Source: Proteiniphilum saccharofermentans
GTDB taxonomy: Bacteria; Bacteroidota; Bacteroidia; Bacteroidales; Dysgonomonadaceae
Assembly: GCF_900095135.1 (NCBI RefSeq)
Contig: NZ_LT605205.1
Location: forward strand, 1,302,001 to 1,366,000
Length of the DNA stretch: 64,000 nt
Direction of reading: 5' to 3'
Shown here: positions 1-8,144 of the stretch, piece by piece
How positions within the stretch are numbered: position 1 is the first letter of the stretch
How the letters are laid out: every line of letters begins with the position of its first letter
Notes under the pieces: generated by a model
Told to the model about the DNA's origin: nothing
The model's database searches: none
The model's input: only the letters and a program-made list of their open reading frames with translations
Made by a program: the position numbers and the translations under genes

Positions 1-1212
1 CCGGTCACGGAGCAGGAAGAGGCAGTCGGGCACGCTGTACGGGCTAATTATATGTATACCGCCATGACGGATATTGCTGCTTTGACGGGAGACCAGGAGT
101 ATGTCCGGGCAATCGATAAACTCTGGGAAAATGTAGTGAACAAAAAGATGTACCTGACCGGAGGTATGGGGGCGCTTTATCATGGGGAGGCATATGGGAA
201 GAATTATGAACTTCCGAATATTTCTTATGCAGAAACCTGTGCCTCCATTGCCGGAGTTTATTGGAACCATCGCATGTTCCTGCTCCATGGCGACGCTAAA
301 TATATTGATGTGATGGAACGGATTATGTATAACGGATTAATTTCGGGTGTCTCCCTCGACGGCACAAAATTTTTCTATCCCAATGTGTTGTATGCTGACG
401 GTAAACTTGATTTTAATCAAGGTAAGCCAGGGCGTTCGGAATGGTTTACCTGTTCCTGTTGCCCCACAAATATTGTCCGTTTCGTCTCTTCCGTTCCCGG
501 CTATCTTTATGCTACCTGCGGGGACCAAATTTATGTGAATCTTTATATGGATAACACTGTAAATATCGAACTAAAGAAAACGGATATCCGGATTGAACAG
601 CAAACGGATTATCCCTGGAATGGGACTGTCCGTACTATTATTTCTCCTTCACGCAAAACCCGGTTCACAGTGAACTTTCGTATTCCCGGTTGGACGCAGG
701 GATCCCCTGTTCCCGGCGATTTATACACTTATACCAACAATACTCCGGCTAAACCGGTTATCACGATTAACGGAGTACAGGCAGATGTCGCTGTTGAAAA
801 AGGATATGCAAAAATTGACCGCGAGTGGAAGAAGGGGGATATCGTTGAATTGGAATTCCTGATGGAAGTCAAAAAAGTTGTAGCAAATGAAAATGTTGAA
901 GCCGATAACGGACGCATTGCCTTGGAATACGGACCACTGGTCTATTGTCTTGAAGAGCCTGACAATGGCCCTGTAGATCATATTTTGTTGGATAAAAATG
1001 CGAACTTTAAAGCTCATTTCCAGTCGGATATCTTAGGAGGGGTCACTGTGTTGGAAGGAGACGCTACAATCATCACGTTGAATGAAAACAAGGTGTCGGG
1101 TATGTCCCGTCCTGTGAAAGCGATTCCTTATTATGCATGGAACCATAGGGGTGATAAATCAATGGTTGTATGGATACCGTATAGGATGCAGGGCGTATCG
1201 ATTCATCCATAA
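1..1212 (+). CDS. GH127 beta-L-arabinofuranosidase, 3' part
   Basis: The C-terminal part of a glycoside hydrolase family 127 (formerly DUF1680) enzyme, which removes terminal beta-L-arabinofuranose from plant glycans. The frame is open from base 1 and begins PVTEQEEAVGHAVRANYMYT; GHAVRA is a family hallmark, so the true start lies upstream of the window. Counting from the Met at base 52, the zinc-site pattern is present as E61-T-C63 and C136-C137 (in CSCCPTN), matching the Glu, Cys and CysCys ligands/nucleophile known from HypBA1. E46 (HGEAYG) is the probable acid/base, one residue closer to the ETC motif than in HypBA1. The C-terminal beta-sandwich (YNLYM, FRIPGW) follows. The stop at 1210 precedes a strong hairpin. 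Function by family is confident; the exact linkage is not known. Confidence 0.92.
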   Translation, partial: PVTEQEEAVGHAVRANYMYTAMTDIAALTGDQEYVRAIDKLWENVVNKKMYLTGGMGALYHGEAYGKNYELPNISYAETCASIAGVYWNHRMFLLHGDAKYIDVMERIMYNGLISGVSLDGTKFFYPNVLYADGKLDFNQGKPGRSEWFTCSCCPTNIVRFVSSVPGYLYATCGDQIYVNLYMDNTVNIELKKTDIRIEQQTDYPWNGTVRTIISPSRKTRFTVNFRIPGWTQGSPVPGDLYTYTNNTPAKPVITINGVQADVAVEKGYAKIDREWKKGDIVELEFLMEVKKVVANENVEADNGRIALEYGPLVYCLEEPDNGPVDHILLDKNANFKAHFQSDILGGVTVLEGDATIITLNENKVSGMSRPVKAIPYYAWNHRGDKSMVVWIPYRMQGVSIHP

Positions 1213-1235
1213 CATTGTGGTATCGGATAAGGTCC

Positions 1236-1262
1236 CGGATGGAGGATCACATCCTCCATCCG
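1236..1262. terminator. Perfect 12-bp stem hairpin after the GH127 gene
   Basis: A perfect inverted repeat, arms 1236-1247 and 1251-1262 (CGGATGGAGGAT and its complement) with a 3-nt loop, lies 24 nt after the GH127 stop codon. No T-tract follows on either strand, so it may be a transcript-end stabiliser rather than a classical intrinsic terminator. Confidence 0.55.
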
Positions 1263-1436
1263 AAATTCTGAGCAGACCACTAATTCACGAGATCGGCAAT
1301 TGCCTGTCAAACGAAAAAGATAAATCTAAACAACTTAATCTGGACTGGCCTCCATTAATCAGCGGGTCTGGGGAGAATACCTGCTGCTTCGGGATTTCTT
1401 AAATAATAATTATCCATTAAATTGGCTTATTATAAA
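1263..1436. other. Intergenic stretch with no recognisable gene
   Basis: Between the GH127 terminator hairpin and the IS4 left end I see no recognisable gene. Short open frames exist here, but none resembles a known family. It may be decayed coding sequence. Confidence 0.4.
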
Positions 1437-1495
1437 TTACTGATGTTTCGCAGTTAAAAATGAAGTTGATAATCAGAGGATAAGAGATAAAAAAA

Positions 1496-1570
1496 GCAGC
1501 ATATTTTAGCTAATATATCATTGAAAATGATTATCTTAGCGATGGAAACCAAACCATTAAAATATGCTGC
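1496..1570 (+). promoter_or_regulatory. 13-bp inverted repeat covering the transposase start codon
   Basis: GCAGCATATTTTA at 1496-1508 is exactly complementary to 1558-1570, and the transposase ATG (1564-1566) lies inside the right arm. A transcript reading in from outside would pair the arms and hide the start codon. A transcript started between the arms would not contain the left arm; a weak -7-like TATCTTAG lies at 1532-1539. The hidden-start logic is known for IS10 and IS50; applying it here is inference. Confidence 0.5.
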
Positions 1571-3006
1571 AGGACAAAGATATTAAAAAGATTCAAGAGT
1601 TGAAAGCGGACTTTACCCCCGGCAGGGTTTCCGCGGAAGATATTTTTAGCCGCTTCAAGGCGTTGAAGCTAAGCGAAGGTCTTTCTGAGTTCAAATGGTT
1701 CAAGACCCGGGGATATGATTTTAAAATGGTCCTGGCCCTGCTGGTCTCCATGGTGGTCAGTTCAGACAAGACGGTCAACTCCTATCTGAACAGCCCCACA
1801 GGTGAAGGTTCCACCATGGGCAAGGATGTGTTCTATCGCCTGAAGAACAGTCCCTTTATATGCTGGCGGATGCTTATGTGGCATCTTGTGCATCGTTTTC
1901 TGACGGTGACGTCCAAAGATAGTGATGTAGATGATACCTCATCCCGTTACCTGATCTTCGATGACACCACCCTGTCTAAAACCGGGAAGCGTATAGAGAA
2001 GATCGGGAAGGTATGGGATCATGTAACAAACAGCTACGTGCTTGGATTCAAGCTGTTGGTGATGATGTACTGGGACGGTAAGTCCTCCATACCACTGGAT
2101 TTCAGTCTTCACCGGGAGAAAGGGAAGAATCAGGAACGCCCCTTTGGGATGAGCAAAAAGCAGATCCGCAAGCAATACAGTTGCAAGCGTATCAAGGACT
2201 CGTATACCGCTAAACGTGTGGAAGAAGTGGACACGAACAAGATCCAGATGGTCCTGCGGATGTTTTTCACGGCCATCTATCGCGGGCTTCGTGTTGATTA
2301 CGTCCTGGTAGACAGCTGGTTTACTTGCGATGCGTTGATACAGGCTATCCGGGGTGTGAAGGACAAGGAAGTTCACCTGATCGGGATGTACAAGTTTGCA
2401 AAGACTAAGTTTGAGTACCAGGGTAAGAGCCTGACCCACGCCCAGATCAATAACATGCTGGGCAAAGCCAGGCGCTGCCGTTCCCTGGGTTACCAGTACA
2501 AACAGGCCAAAGTGCTGTACCAAGGTGTTGAGATCTGTCTTTTCTTTAGTCGTCGGGGCAAAAGTGACAAATGGAAGGTTTTGTTGACCACGGACACAAA
2601 ACTGACGTTCAAGAGATTGATCGGGCATTACCAGGTAAGATGGGTTGTGGAGGTGTTCAATCGAGAATCGAAGCAATTGTTGAACCTGGGAAGATGTCAA
2701 TCCAGTAACTTTGACGCCCAGGTAGCAGAAACGACCATCAGCATGATAGCCTACCTGTTATTGACACTGCGTTTCCGGTACGATAACTACGAGTCGAAAG
2801 GGGCACTCTATCGGTCAATGAACGCCGATGTGCTCAGGGAAACACTCGACAGACGGCTATGGGGGCTGTTCATCGAGTTAGTCTGCTCAGTATGCGAGGT
2901 ATTGGAGATGGATGCCGATGATTTACTTGAAAAAATGTTGGCCAATCCAAAAGCAGAATCCATGATCATTGCACTGTGTTGTTCGGTGATGGTTAAGGAC
3001 GATTGA
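1564..3006 (+). CDS. IS4-family DDE transposase
   Basis: A 480-residue transposase that cuts and rejoins the element's ends. DDE catalytic residues are visible: D133/D134 in FDDTTLSKTG, D250 in VLVDSWF, and the glutamate E363 inside the family-defining Y(2)R(3)E(6)K signature (Y356, R359, E363, K370 in YQVRWVVEVFNRESK). The length is normal and no frameshift or internal stop is seen. The start codon sits in a hairpin arm and has no obvious upstream Shine-Dalgarno, which suggests low translation. Longer open frames on the opposite strand within this gene are shadows. Confidence 0.93.
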   Translation: MLQDKDIKKIQELKADFTPGRVSAEDIFSRFKALKLSEGLSEFKWFKTRGYDFKMVLALLVSMVVSSDKTVNSYLNSPTGEGSTMGKDVFYRLKNSPFICWRMLMWHLVHRFLTVTSKDSDVDDTSSRYLIFDDTTLSKTGKRIEKIGKVWDHVTNSYVLGFKLLVMMYWDGKSSIPLDFSLHREKGKNQERPFGMSKKQIRKQYSCKRIKDSYTAKRVEEVDTNKIQMVLRMFFTAIYRGLRVDYVLVDSWFTCDALIQAIRGVKDKEVHLIGMYKFAKTKFEYQGKSLTHAQINNMLGKARRCRSLGYQYKQAKVLYQGVEICLFFSRRGKSDKWKVLLTTDTKLTFKRLIGHYQVRWVVEVFNRESKQLLNLGRCQSSNFDAQVAETTISMIAYLLLTLRFRYDNYESKGALYRSMNADVLRETLDRRLWGLFIELVCSVCEVLEMDADDLLEKMLANPKAESMIIALCCSVMVKDD

Positions 3007-3208
3007 GAAATTGTAAAATATAAAGTGTTACAGTCCAGATATATAGATAATAATGTATTTCCCTTCTATTTCTTTGTCAATGGTTTGAGGGAAGTGCGAA
3101 ACATGAGTAAATTAGATTGCCTTAGAGATTCCTGATAAATTACATCTGTTCTTATTTTTCATTGTTACACTATTTTATTAGCGAAAAGAAATTGCAGCTT
3201 ATGGGAGT

Positions 3209-3550
3209 TCATAGCAACCGTTGTAATTTTTCATTAAGTTCTTCCCTCGTAATCGAAGGGTCTTCATTATTCCTTATTTTTGATAAAACGAGTTCCCCGA
3301 TTTCCTGCGCTGATTTTTCATCAGGGAAGGGTTGATTCCATTTGATGCATGGCATGTAGGGTTGTAATATGATCACTTTCTCTTTTTTGTTTATCTGATA
3401 TCCCCAACCATCACCTGATTTAAATGTCCTTACACTATAGATATCCGCATTTTTATTTTCACCTGAAAGAGTGAATAAAAAATATATCAACAAAATAATG
3501 CTGGTTACGAATAATAACAGGAGGGCTAAAATTCTTTTAGTCATATTCAT
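3209..3550 (-). CDS. DUF4907 family small membrane-anchored protein
   Basis: About 113 residues. An N-terminal hydrophobic segment (ILALLLLFVTSIILLIYFLF) is a signal or anchor and is followed by a small domain with GDGWGYQI and IILQPYMPCIKWNQPF, matching the DUF4907 pattern of a Gly-Trp-Gly-Tyr strand and an Ile-Pro-like turn. Function is unknown; in Bacteroidota these genes commonly follow kelch lipoproteins, as here. I chose the Met at 3550 (MNMTKRI), which overlaps the end of the kelch gene by 14 nt and implies translational coupling; the next Met at 3544 is the alternative. The longer upstream frame is not supported. Confidence 0.75.
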   Translation of the reverse strand: MNMTKRILALLLLFVTSIILLIYFLFTLSGENKNADIYSVRTFKSGDGWGYQINKKEKVIILQPYMPCIKWNQPFPDEKSAQEIGELVLSKIRNNEDPSITREELNEKLQRLL

Positions 3551-4565
3551 TATACTCGTCCCTCGGTTTAAATTCCCACATATCATCAAAATAAAGATCG
3601 GTGGATGATGTAGAGCCCACGCCGGTTAAAACAAACCCCCTGTTGTCAATCGAAAAACCAACAGCTCCGGTTCGCGCTGTTCCTTCAAAGGATGTTCTTT
3701 CCGTCCATCTGTCGGTAACCGGGTTGTATTCCCATGTATAGCTGTTAAGGCTACCTGTTTCACCTGTGGCTAAATACCCCAGTCCGTTAATGACAAAAGA
3801 AACCGTATTCAGACGGGTAATGGTCGTATAATCGTCATCAAAATCATCATCGGTTTTATCCCCTATCTGCGCTTTTTCTTCCCATGTCTGGGTATCGGGA
3901 TCGAACATCCAGAAATCGGTAACATAACCACTGCTATTCCCACCTCCCACAACATACGCTTTATTGTCTATAATGAAGTTGGTGGCATTCGCGCGTTTTG
4001 ACCCTTGAATACTTACCCCGGTTTCCCATGTATCGGTGGCGGGATCATATTTATAAAAATCCATATAATAATTGGTACCCAAACCGGTACCTGCATAGCC
4101 GATCCCGTTCAGATAAAATGCGGTAACGCCATAACGGGCACCACCGGGAAAATCGGCTTTTTGCGTCCATTGATTATTGTCCGGATCAAACTCCCAGAAA
4201 TCGCCATAATTATTTGTCGCATCCGTTCCGGTTCCATAATAACCTTTGTCTTCAGAGGCGAAAGCAAACGCGGCATTTCTGGCCGTGCCCGGAAAATCGG
4301 CTTTTTGCGTCCAATAACCCTGATCAATATTATACTCCCAGATATCATTTAATCTTCGCTTCTTGGAGGTATAACCTCCCACTACATATGCTTTTCGGCC
4401 TATTACAAAACTGGAAGCAAATCCCCGGATCGGCCCCCCGAAGTCCGAACGTTTGATCCAGTTACCCACCAGGTCGCTGTCGCTGTCATCAGAACAGGAG
4501 AAAAAACAAAATAAACTGAATAAGCTAAGGGAGAGTCCCATTAATAATTTAGTTCGATCATTCAT
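3537..4565 (-). CDS. Kelch-repeat surface lipoprotein
   Basis: A 342-residue protein with a lipoprotein signal ending FFSC (C24), followed by the acidic stretch SDDSDSD, which resembles the Bacteroidota signal for export to the outer leaflet of the outer membrane. The rest is about six kelch-type repeats, each with a GYxGTG- or AYVVGG-like strand and a W/F-x-Y/F-D/N-P segment (FWEFDPDNNQW, FYKYDPATDTW, FWMFDPDTQTW, TWEYNPVTDRW), forming a beta-propeller. No catalytic residues of galactose oxidase are evident, so a binding or scaffold role is more likely. It overlaps the downstream DUF4907 gene. A -7-like TACTTTTG lies upstream at 4612-4619. Confidence 0.85.
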   Translation of the reverse strand: MNDRTKLLMGLSLSLFSLFCFFSCSDDSDSDLVGNWIKRSDFGGPIRGFASSFVIGRKAYVVGGYTSKKRRLNDIWEYNIDQGYWTQKADFPGTARNAAFAFASEDKGYYGTGTDATNNYGDFWEFDPDNNQWTQKADFPGGARYGVTAFYLNGIGYAGTGLGTNYYMDFYKYDPATDTWETGVSIQGSKRANATNFIIDNKAYVVGGGNSSGYVTDFWMFDPDTQTWEEKAQIGDKTDDDFDDDYTTITRLNTVSFVINGLGYLATGETGSLNSYTWEYNPVTDRWTERTSFEGTARTGAVGFSIDNRGFVLTGVGSTSSTDLYFDDMWEFKPRDEYNEYD

Positions 4566-4611
4566 AACAATATGGATTTTTTAATACGTTACTATTTTAA
4601 TCAGGTACCTG

Positions 4612-4619
4612 CAAAAGTA
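4612..4619 (-). promoter_or_regulatory. -7 box candidate for the kelch/DUF4907 pair
   Basis: Read on the minus strand this is TACTTTTG, an exact match to the Bacteroidota TAnnTTTG box, 47 nt from the kelch start. No convincing -33 TTTG is present. Confidence 0.4.
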
Positions 4620-4815
4620 AACAAGCTCTCTTTCCCGGAAAAAAAATATCGATGAATGCCGTTTGAATTACGGTGAATGGCTAAAAATCACCGGTCAATG
4701 ATTATCTGGCGATTTTTCCTGACAAATTGCTATTTATGGAATATAATGAACAATTCAAGGATGAAATAATTCAGTTTGTCGATAATATTTTTTCATTATA
4801 TTTTCTTCCTCTTCC

Positions 4816-4843
4816 TTTGTTGGGTCAATTAAAGCTATTTATG
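4816..4843 (+). promoter_or_regulatory. Promoter candidate for the DUF4270 gene
   Basis: TTTG at 4816-4819 and TATTTATG at 4836-4843 (one mismatch to TAnnTTTG), 16 nt apart and 26 nt ahead of the start codon. The spacing is short, so this is weak. Confidence 0.3.
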
Positions 4844-4869
4844 CAACAATCATACATCATCATATAAAT

Positions 4870-6213
4870 ATGAAATTCTTACCGTGTTTTGTATTATGTT
4901 CTCTCTTTTTCGGATCATGTATCAGTGATGATTTTTCCGTGGGAGATAATTTAGTCTCGGTAAACGGAAGAAGTATGCTGATAGAAGACTGTACGGTGGC
5001 GTTGGAAACCCATCTGGGTGATTCATCCGTCACAACAGGATTGTCCCGGATCTTCGAAGGCAGATACAATTCATCGGATTTTGGAATTATAACGGCCCAT
5101 TCTTATTTCGACTTTAACCCGCCCAGCTACAGCAGTTCGGAATTTGGTTCCGATGCCACTGTCACGGTTCAATTTGATTCCATTTCACTGATCCTGAAAT
5201 ATGACGACTTTAGTTATGGGGATACAACCCGGATCCAGACATTGAACATATACAGGCTAAGACAAATCATTGAATTAGATGATAAAAGCCAATTGTACAC
5301 TACCTCATCTGTTCCTGCCGAAACAGAGCCGTGGGTAACCTGTCAATTCCACAGGCCGGAAGAACATTGGGACAATGACAGCACTTTAGAAGTGAGGTTG
5401 CCCGATGAATTCGGATTAGAATTGGTTGACCTTATGCACGCCCGATCTGATCTGTTGGATGCGTATGCAAATTTCCGGACGTATTTCAAAGGGATCAAAA
5501 TTTCTCCGGGAACCGACGATAATGCCGCCGTCAACAGTTTTGTGCTCGATGAGGAATATCCGGCTATCAGGATTCACTATACAACTATAGGGGCTGTCTC
5601 TACCGAAGAAAACAAAATAGACATGACCGTAAATACAAGTACGGCCTTTTCCCAGATAGAGGCAGACAGAAACAACACCTTATTGCATTCGCTGGGCTAT
5701 GACAATCCGATACCGTCTGCGGAGACGGATAATAAAGTCCATTTACAGGGATTGACGGGGTTATATACAAAACTGAGTTTCCCGGATCTGAATGAAATAC
5801 TAAAACTGGGAGACCAGGTCATTATCTCTTCGGCCATCCTCTATGTTTACCCCGTATCAGGGACATATAACGATTTTACTCCCCTGCCTGCCAATCTTGT
5901 ATTGAATTATCTGGATGAAAACGGTAAGGCGATAGATATATATGTGGATCCGAGTACAGTAACGGTACAGTCCGGAACCCTGGTCGAGGATAAGATCTAT
6001 GGCAGGAACACCTACTATGCATTCGATGTGACCAGTTATCTGCAATATGAATTAGGCTTGGTAGGAATGTATAAATCATCCTTACAATTATTTCTGGACG
6101 ATACAGAGAAGAACAATACTTTAAAAAGCCTGGTATTGGGCGATTCATCATTTTCGACTGAGGAAAACAGGGTTAAATTAATTATATACGTTATAGTTTA
6201 TGATAATGATTGA
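4870..6213 (+). CDS. DUF4270 family lipoprotein
   Basis: A 447-residue lipoprotein: the signal peptide ends FFGSC (C17), followed by ISDDFSVGDNLV. The early 'DDF.VGDNLV' and 'IEDCTVALETHLGDSS' segments and the late 'VLGDSSFSTEENRVKLIIYV' segment match DUF4270, a Bacteroidota family of uncharacterised secreted proteins. It overlaps the start of the next gene (outer-membrane barrel) by 14 nt, so the two are probably co-translated and may act together at the outer membrane. Function cannot be assigned from sequence. Confidence 0.82.
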   Translation: MKFLPCFVLCSLFFGSCISDDFSVGDNLVSVNGRSMLIEDCTVALETHLGDSSVTTGLSRIFEGRYNSSDFGIITAHSYFDFNPPSYSSSEFGSDATVTVQFDSISLILKYDDFSYGDTTRIQTLNIYRLRQIIELDDKSQLYTTSSVPAETEPWVTCQFHRPEEHWDNDSTLEVRLPDEFGLELVDLMHARSDLLDAYANFRTYFKGIKISPGTDDNAAVNSFVLDEEYPAIRIHYTTIGAVSTEENKIDMTVNTSTAFSQIEADRNNTLLHSLGYDNPIPSAETDNKVHLQGLTGLYTKLSFPDLNEILKLGDQVIISSAILYVYPVSGTYNDFTPLPANLVLNYLDENGKAIDIYVDPSTVTVQSGTLVEDKIYGRNTYYAFDVTSYLQYELGLVGMYKSSLQLFLDDTEKNNTLKSLVLGDSSFSTEENRVKLIIYVIVYDND

Positions 6214-7423
6214 GAAACGGTCTCTTCTGGCAATTCTATGTCCGATATGTTTTATTTTGAGTATACAGGGCCAGTCCACTCACTCTCCTTACTCTATGCT
6301 GGGGTTGGGTGAAATAGAAAATAAAGACTACGGAAGGACTGCCGGAATGTCTGATATCGGAATAGGAGTCAGAGAGTTTGATTATCTGAATGTGATTAAT
6401 CCTGCAGGCATCAGTGGCCTGGATAGTTTAAAATTTATACTTGACATATCGGCAGCAGGAAAATATTCCTTTTTTACAGAGAGAGGAAAAACAGATAATA
6501 CCATCAACGGAAATCTGAGAAAAATTTCCTTAGGGTTCAGGCTTATGCCCGGATGGGGAATCTCTTTAGGAACAAAGCCTTTCAGTGATACAGGTTATCG
6601 GATATATAGCGAGGAACCTGTTGAAGGGTCGACTGATACTAAAGCCGTATATCTTGAGGGAAGCGGAGGATTATACGAATTATATCTGTCGAATGGGTTT
6701 AAAGTGACAGACCACTTTTCCGTAGGTATTAATACAAAATATATCAGTGGTACATTGAAACAAACAGAAAATCAATCAGAGTATCTTTTTGAAAAGGAGT
6801 CCCGGGTCTTCCAATTTTATAATACATTCGGGATGCAGTATCATAAACAGGGACTGACATTGGGGGCGACCTATGGTTATAAACAAAATATAACGATGAA
6901 TAACAAAACCATTATATATGATAACGCATACAATCTGATCCAGGAACAAGATGACAGGTCCAGGGAACAATTTATTCCTGAAACTTTTGGAGCAGGATTC
7001 TCCCATGACGGTAAAAAAGTTATCTGGGGTATGGACTTCCGATATCAAAAGTGGAAAGGAATTGAATCCGGCGTGAGTAGCGCCAAAATTGTTGATTCAT
7101 ACAGGATCAATACCGGAATAGGGTATACGCCGAATGGGAACAGATATTACAGGATCGGGAATCAGGGAATCAGGAATCGGGGACAAATACAAGTCGGAGC
7201 ATCTTTTTCTAAATCTTATATACAGGTAGGAGGAGCAAATGCTTATAACTATTCTGTTTCAGCAGGATACAGTTTTCCGGTCAGTTGGAACTTATTAAAT
7301 GTTACACTGGAATACGGCAATGCTTTATCGGCACCCTCGAATTATATAAAAGAATCTTATTTCATGCTGACATTCAATTGTTCCGTCATCGACCAATGGT
7401 TCAGGCTAAGAAAATTCGATTAG
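6200..7423 (+). CDS. Outer-membrane beta-barrel protein, unknown function
   Basis: A 407-residue protein with a signal peptide (LLAILCPICFILSIQGQ), then STHSPYSMLGLGEIENKDYG, a start typical of Bacteroidota barrel proteins in the FadL/PorP-like range. Alternating hydrophobic strands with aromatic ends (FSVGINTKYISG, LTLGATYGYKQN, VIWGMDFRYQKW, YSVSAGYSFPVS) continue to the C-terminus, consistent with 14 or so strands. The start (6200) or the Met at 6206 overlaps the end of the DUF4270 gene. I do not recognise a specific transporter family. Confidence 0.7.
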   Translation: MIMIEKRSLLAILCPICFILSIQGQSTHSPYSMLGLGEIENKDYGRTAGMSDIGIGVREFDYLNVINPAGISGLDSLKFILDISAAGKYSFFTERGKTDNTINGNLRKISLGFRLMPGWGISLGTKPFSDTGYRIYSEEPVEGSTDTKAVYLEGSGGLYELYLSNGFKVTDHFSVGINTKYISGTLKQTENQSEYLFEKESRVFQFYNTFGMQYHKQGLTLGATYGYKQNITMNNKTIIYDNAYNLIQEQDDRSREQFIPETFGAGFSHDGKKVIWGMDFRYQKWKGIESGVSSAKIVDSYRINTGIGYTPNGNRYYRIGNQGIRNRGQIQVGASFSKSYIQVGGANAYNYSVSAGYSFPVSWNLLNVTLEYGNALSAPSNYIKESYFMLTFNCSVIDQWFRLRKFD

Positions 7424-7468
7424 TATTATTTGCTATAGTGTATTTGACTTTTAAACGGACTGTTGATA

Positions 7469-7981
7469 ATGTATAGGAAATTAATAAGGATATTATTGCA
7501 CGTTCTTTTGTGGGCGATTGTTCTGGCTACAATAACTTTAATGTCCCTACACCCGGACAATACATTTTCTTTGGCAAGAAACCTCCCGTTTATAATTACT
7601 TATTTGTCTTTAGTTGGCTTTTTTTACCTGAATGCCGATTATTTATTCATTAAATTAATTCCCAATAAAAAATACTTGCTTTACATTCTTATTGTGGGAG
7701 TCATTCTTTTGTTGTACATCTATTTTCATCATTATATTTTTTCCCTGTTTTTTCAATTGGATTCTTTTCATGGGCACAATATTCCTCCAAAAGGTCCCCC
7801 TCCTTTAGAAGCACATCACTTTATGCCGGAAAGGAGAAGGATGATCCCTATCAGACGGATTATATTGCCTTTGACGCAGTTTCTCTTGTTCTGGGCACTT
7901 AGCCTATGCTACAGGCTAATATACGAATGGATGTCATTAAATAAAAAAAATAAAGAAATAGAGGCCCTAAGTTCAACTTAG
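7469..7981 (+). pseudogene. LytS-type sensor kinase, 5' fragment cut by IS30
   Basis: The N-terminal membrane sensor of a LytS/YpdA-type histidine kinase: about four hydrophobic segments (LLHVLLWAIVLATITL, FIITYLSLVGFFYL, YLLYILIVGVILLLYIYF, LTQFLLFWALSLCYRLI) and the start of the linker helix (NKKNKEIEALSS). The frame then runs into the IS30 left end and stops at 7979-7981. I chose ATG 7469; an in-frame TTG lies at 7463. The kinase core continues in frame at about 9125-9733. The gene sits between the barrel protein and a LytTR regulator, so it was probably the partner of that regulator. Confidence 0.88.
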
Positions 7982-7986
7982 AAGTG

Positions 7987-8008
7987 CAACACCCGGGTGT
8001 TGTTTTTT
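7987..8008 (+). terminator. Palindrome plus T-tract at the IS30 left end
   Basis: CAACACCCGGGTGTTG (7987-8002) is a perfect 16-bp palindrome followed by six T. It looks like an intrinsic terminator for transcripts entering from the disrupted kinase gene and would shield the transposase from read-through. Confidence 0.65.
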
Positions 8009-8063
8009 GAAATGATTTCTTCAAAACAATCATGAAAAACACCGCGGGGGTTTGCCTAACGGC

Positions 8064-8082
8064 CGGGGGCGCGAAGCCCCCG
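8064..8082. other. GC-rich hairpin in the IS30 leader
   Basis: CGGGGGC (8064-8070) pairs with GCCCCCG (8076-8082) around a 5-nt loop. It is far more GC-rich than its surroundings. The role is unknown. Confidence 0.5.
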
Positions 8083-8104
8083 AGGAGAGTCAAGCGGCAA
8101 CATA

Positions 8105-8130
8105 AAAGAAAAAGGAGACCGAAGTCTCCC
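8105..8130 (-). terminator. Hairpin with U-tract on the minus strand
   Basis: GGAGAC (8114-8119) pairs with GTCTCC (8124-8129). On the minus strand the loop reads TTCG and the stem is followed by TTTTTCTTTT, the form of an intrinsic terminator. It would stop antisense transcription leaving the transposase gene. Confidence 0.5.
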
Positions 8131-8144
8131 TAAAATTAACTATT

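Larger units (their letters stand above)
1437..3110 (+). mobile_element. IS4-family insertion sequence, about 1.67 kb
   Basis: Imperfect terminal inverted repeats bracket the transposase gene: 1437-1455 (TTACTGATGTTTCGCAGTT) and the complement of 3092-3110, matching at 17 of 19 positions. The length of about 1674 bp and the single DDE transposase fit the IS4 family. A clean target duplication directly abutting the ends was not found. The transposase frame is intact, so the copy may be active. Confidence 0.8.
4566..4869. other. Divergent intergenic region, kelch and DUF4270 genes
   Basis: 304 bp between two genes transcribed away from each other. It contains candidate promoter boxes for both (listed separately) and is otherwise AT-rich without a gene. 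Confidence 0.6.

Noticed and set aside
1133-1402. 89-residue plus-strand frame overlapping the end of GH127.
   Set aside because: Composition is unlike protein, it covers the terminator hairpin and has no recognisable domain.
1939-2700. 253-residue frame opposite the IS4 transposase.
   Set aside because: A shadow of the transposase reading frame with no domain of its own.
1416-3124. Possible 14-bp target duplication of the IS4 element (1416-1429 against 3111-3124, 12 of 14 identical).
   Set aside because: The left copy is separated by 7 nt from the inferred inverted repeat, and a recent duplication should be exact. Probably chance in AT-rich DNA.
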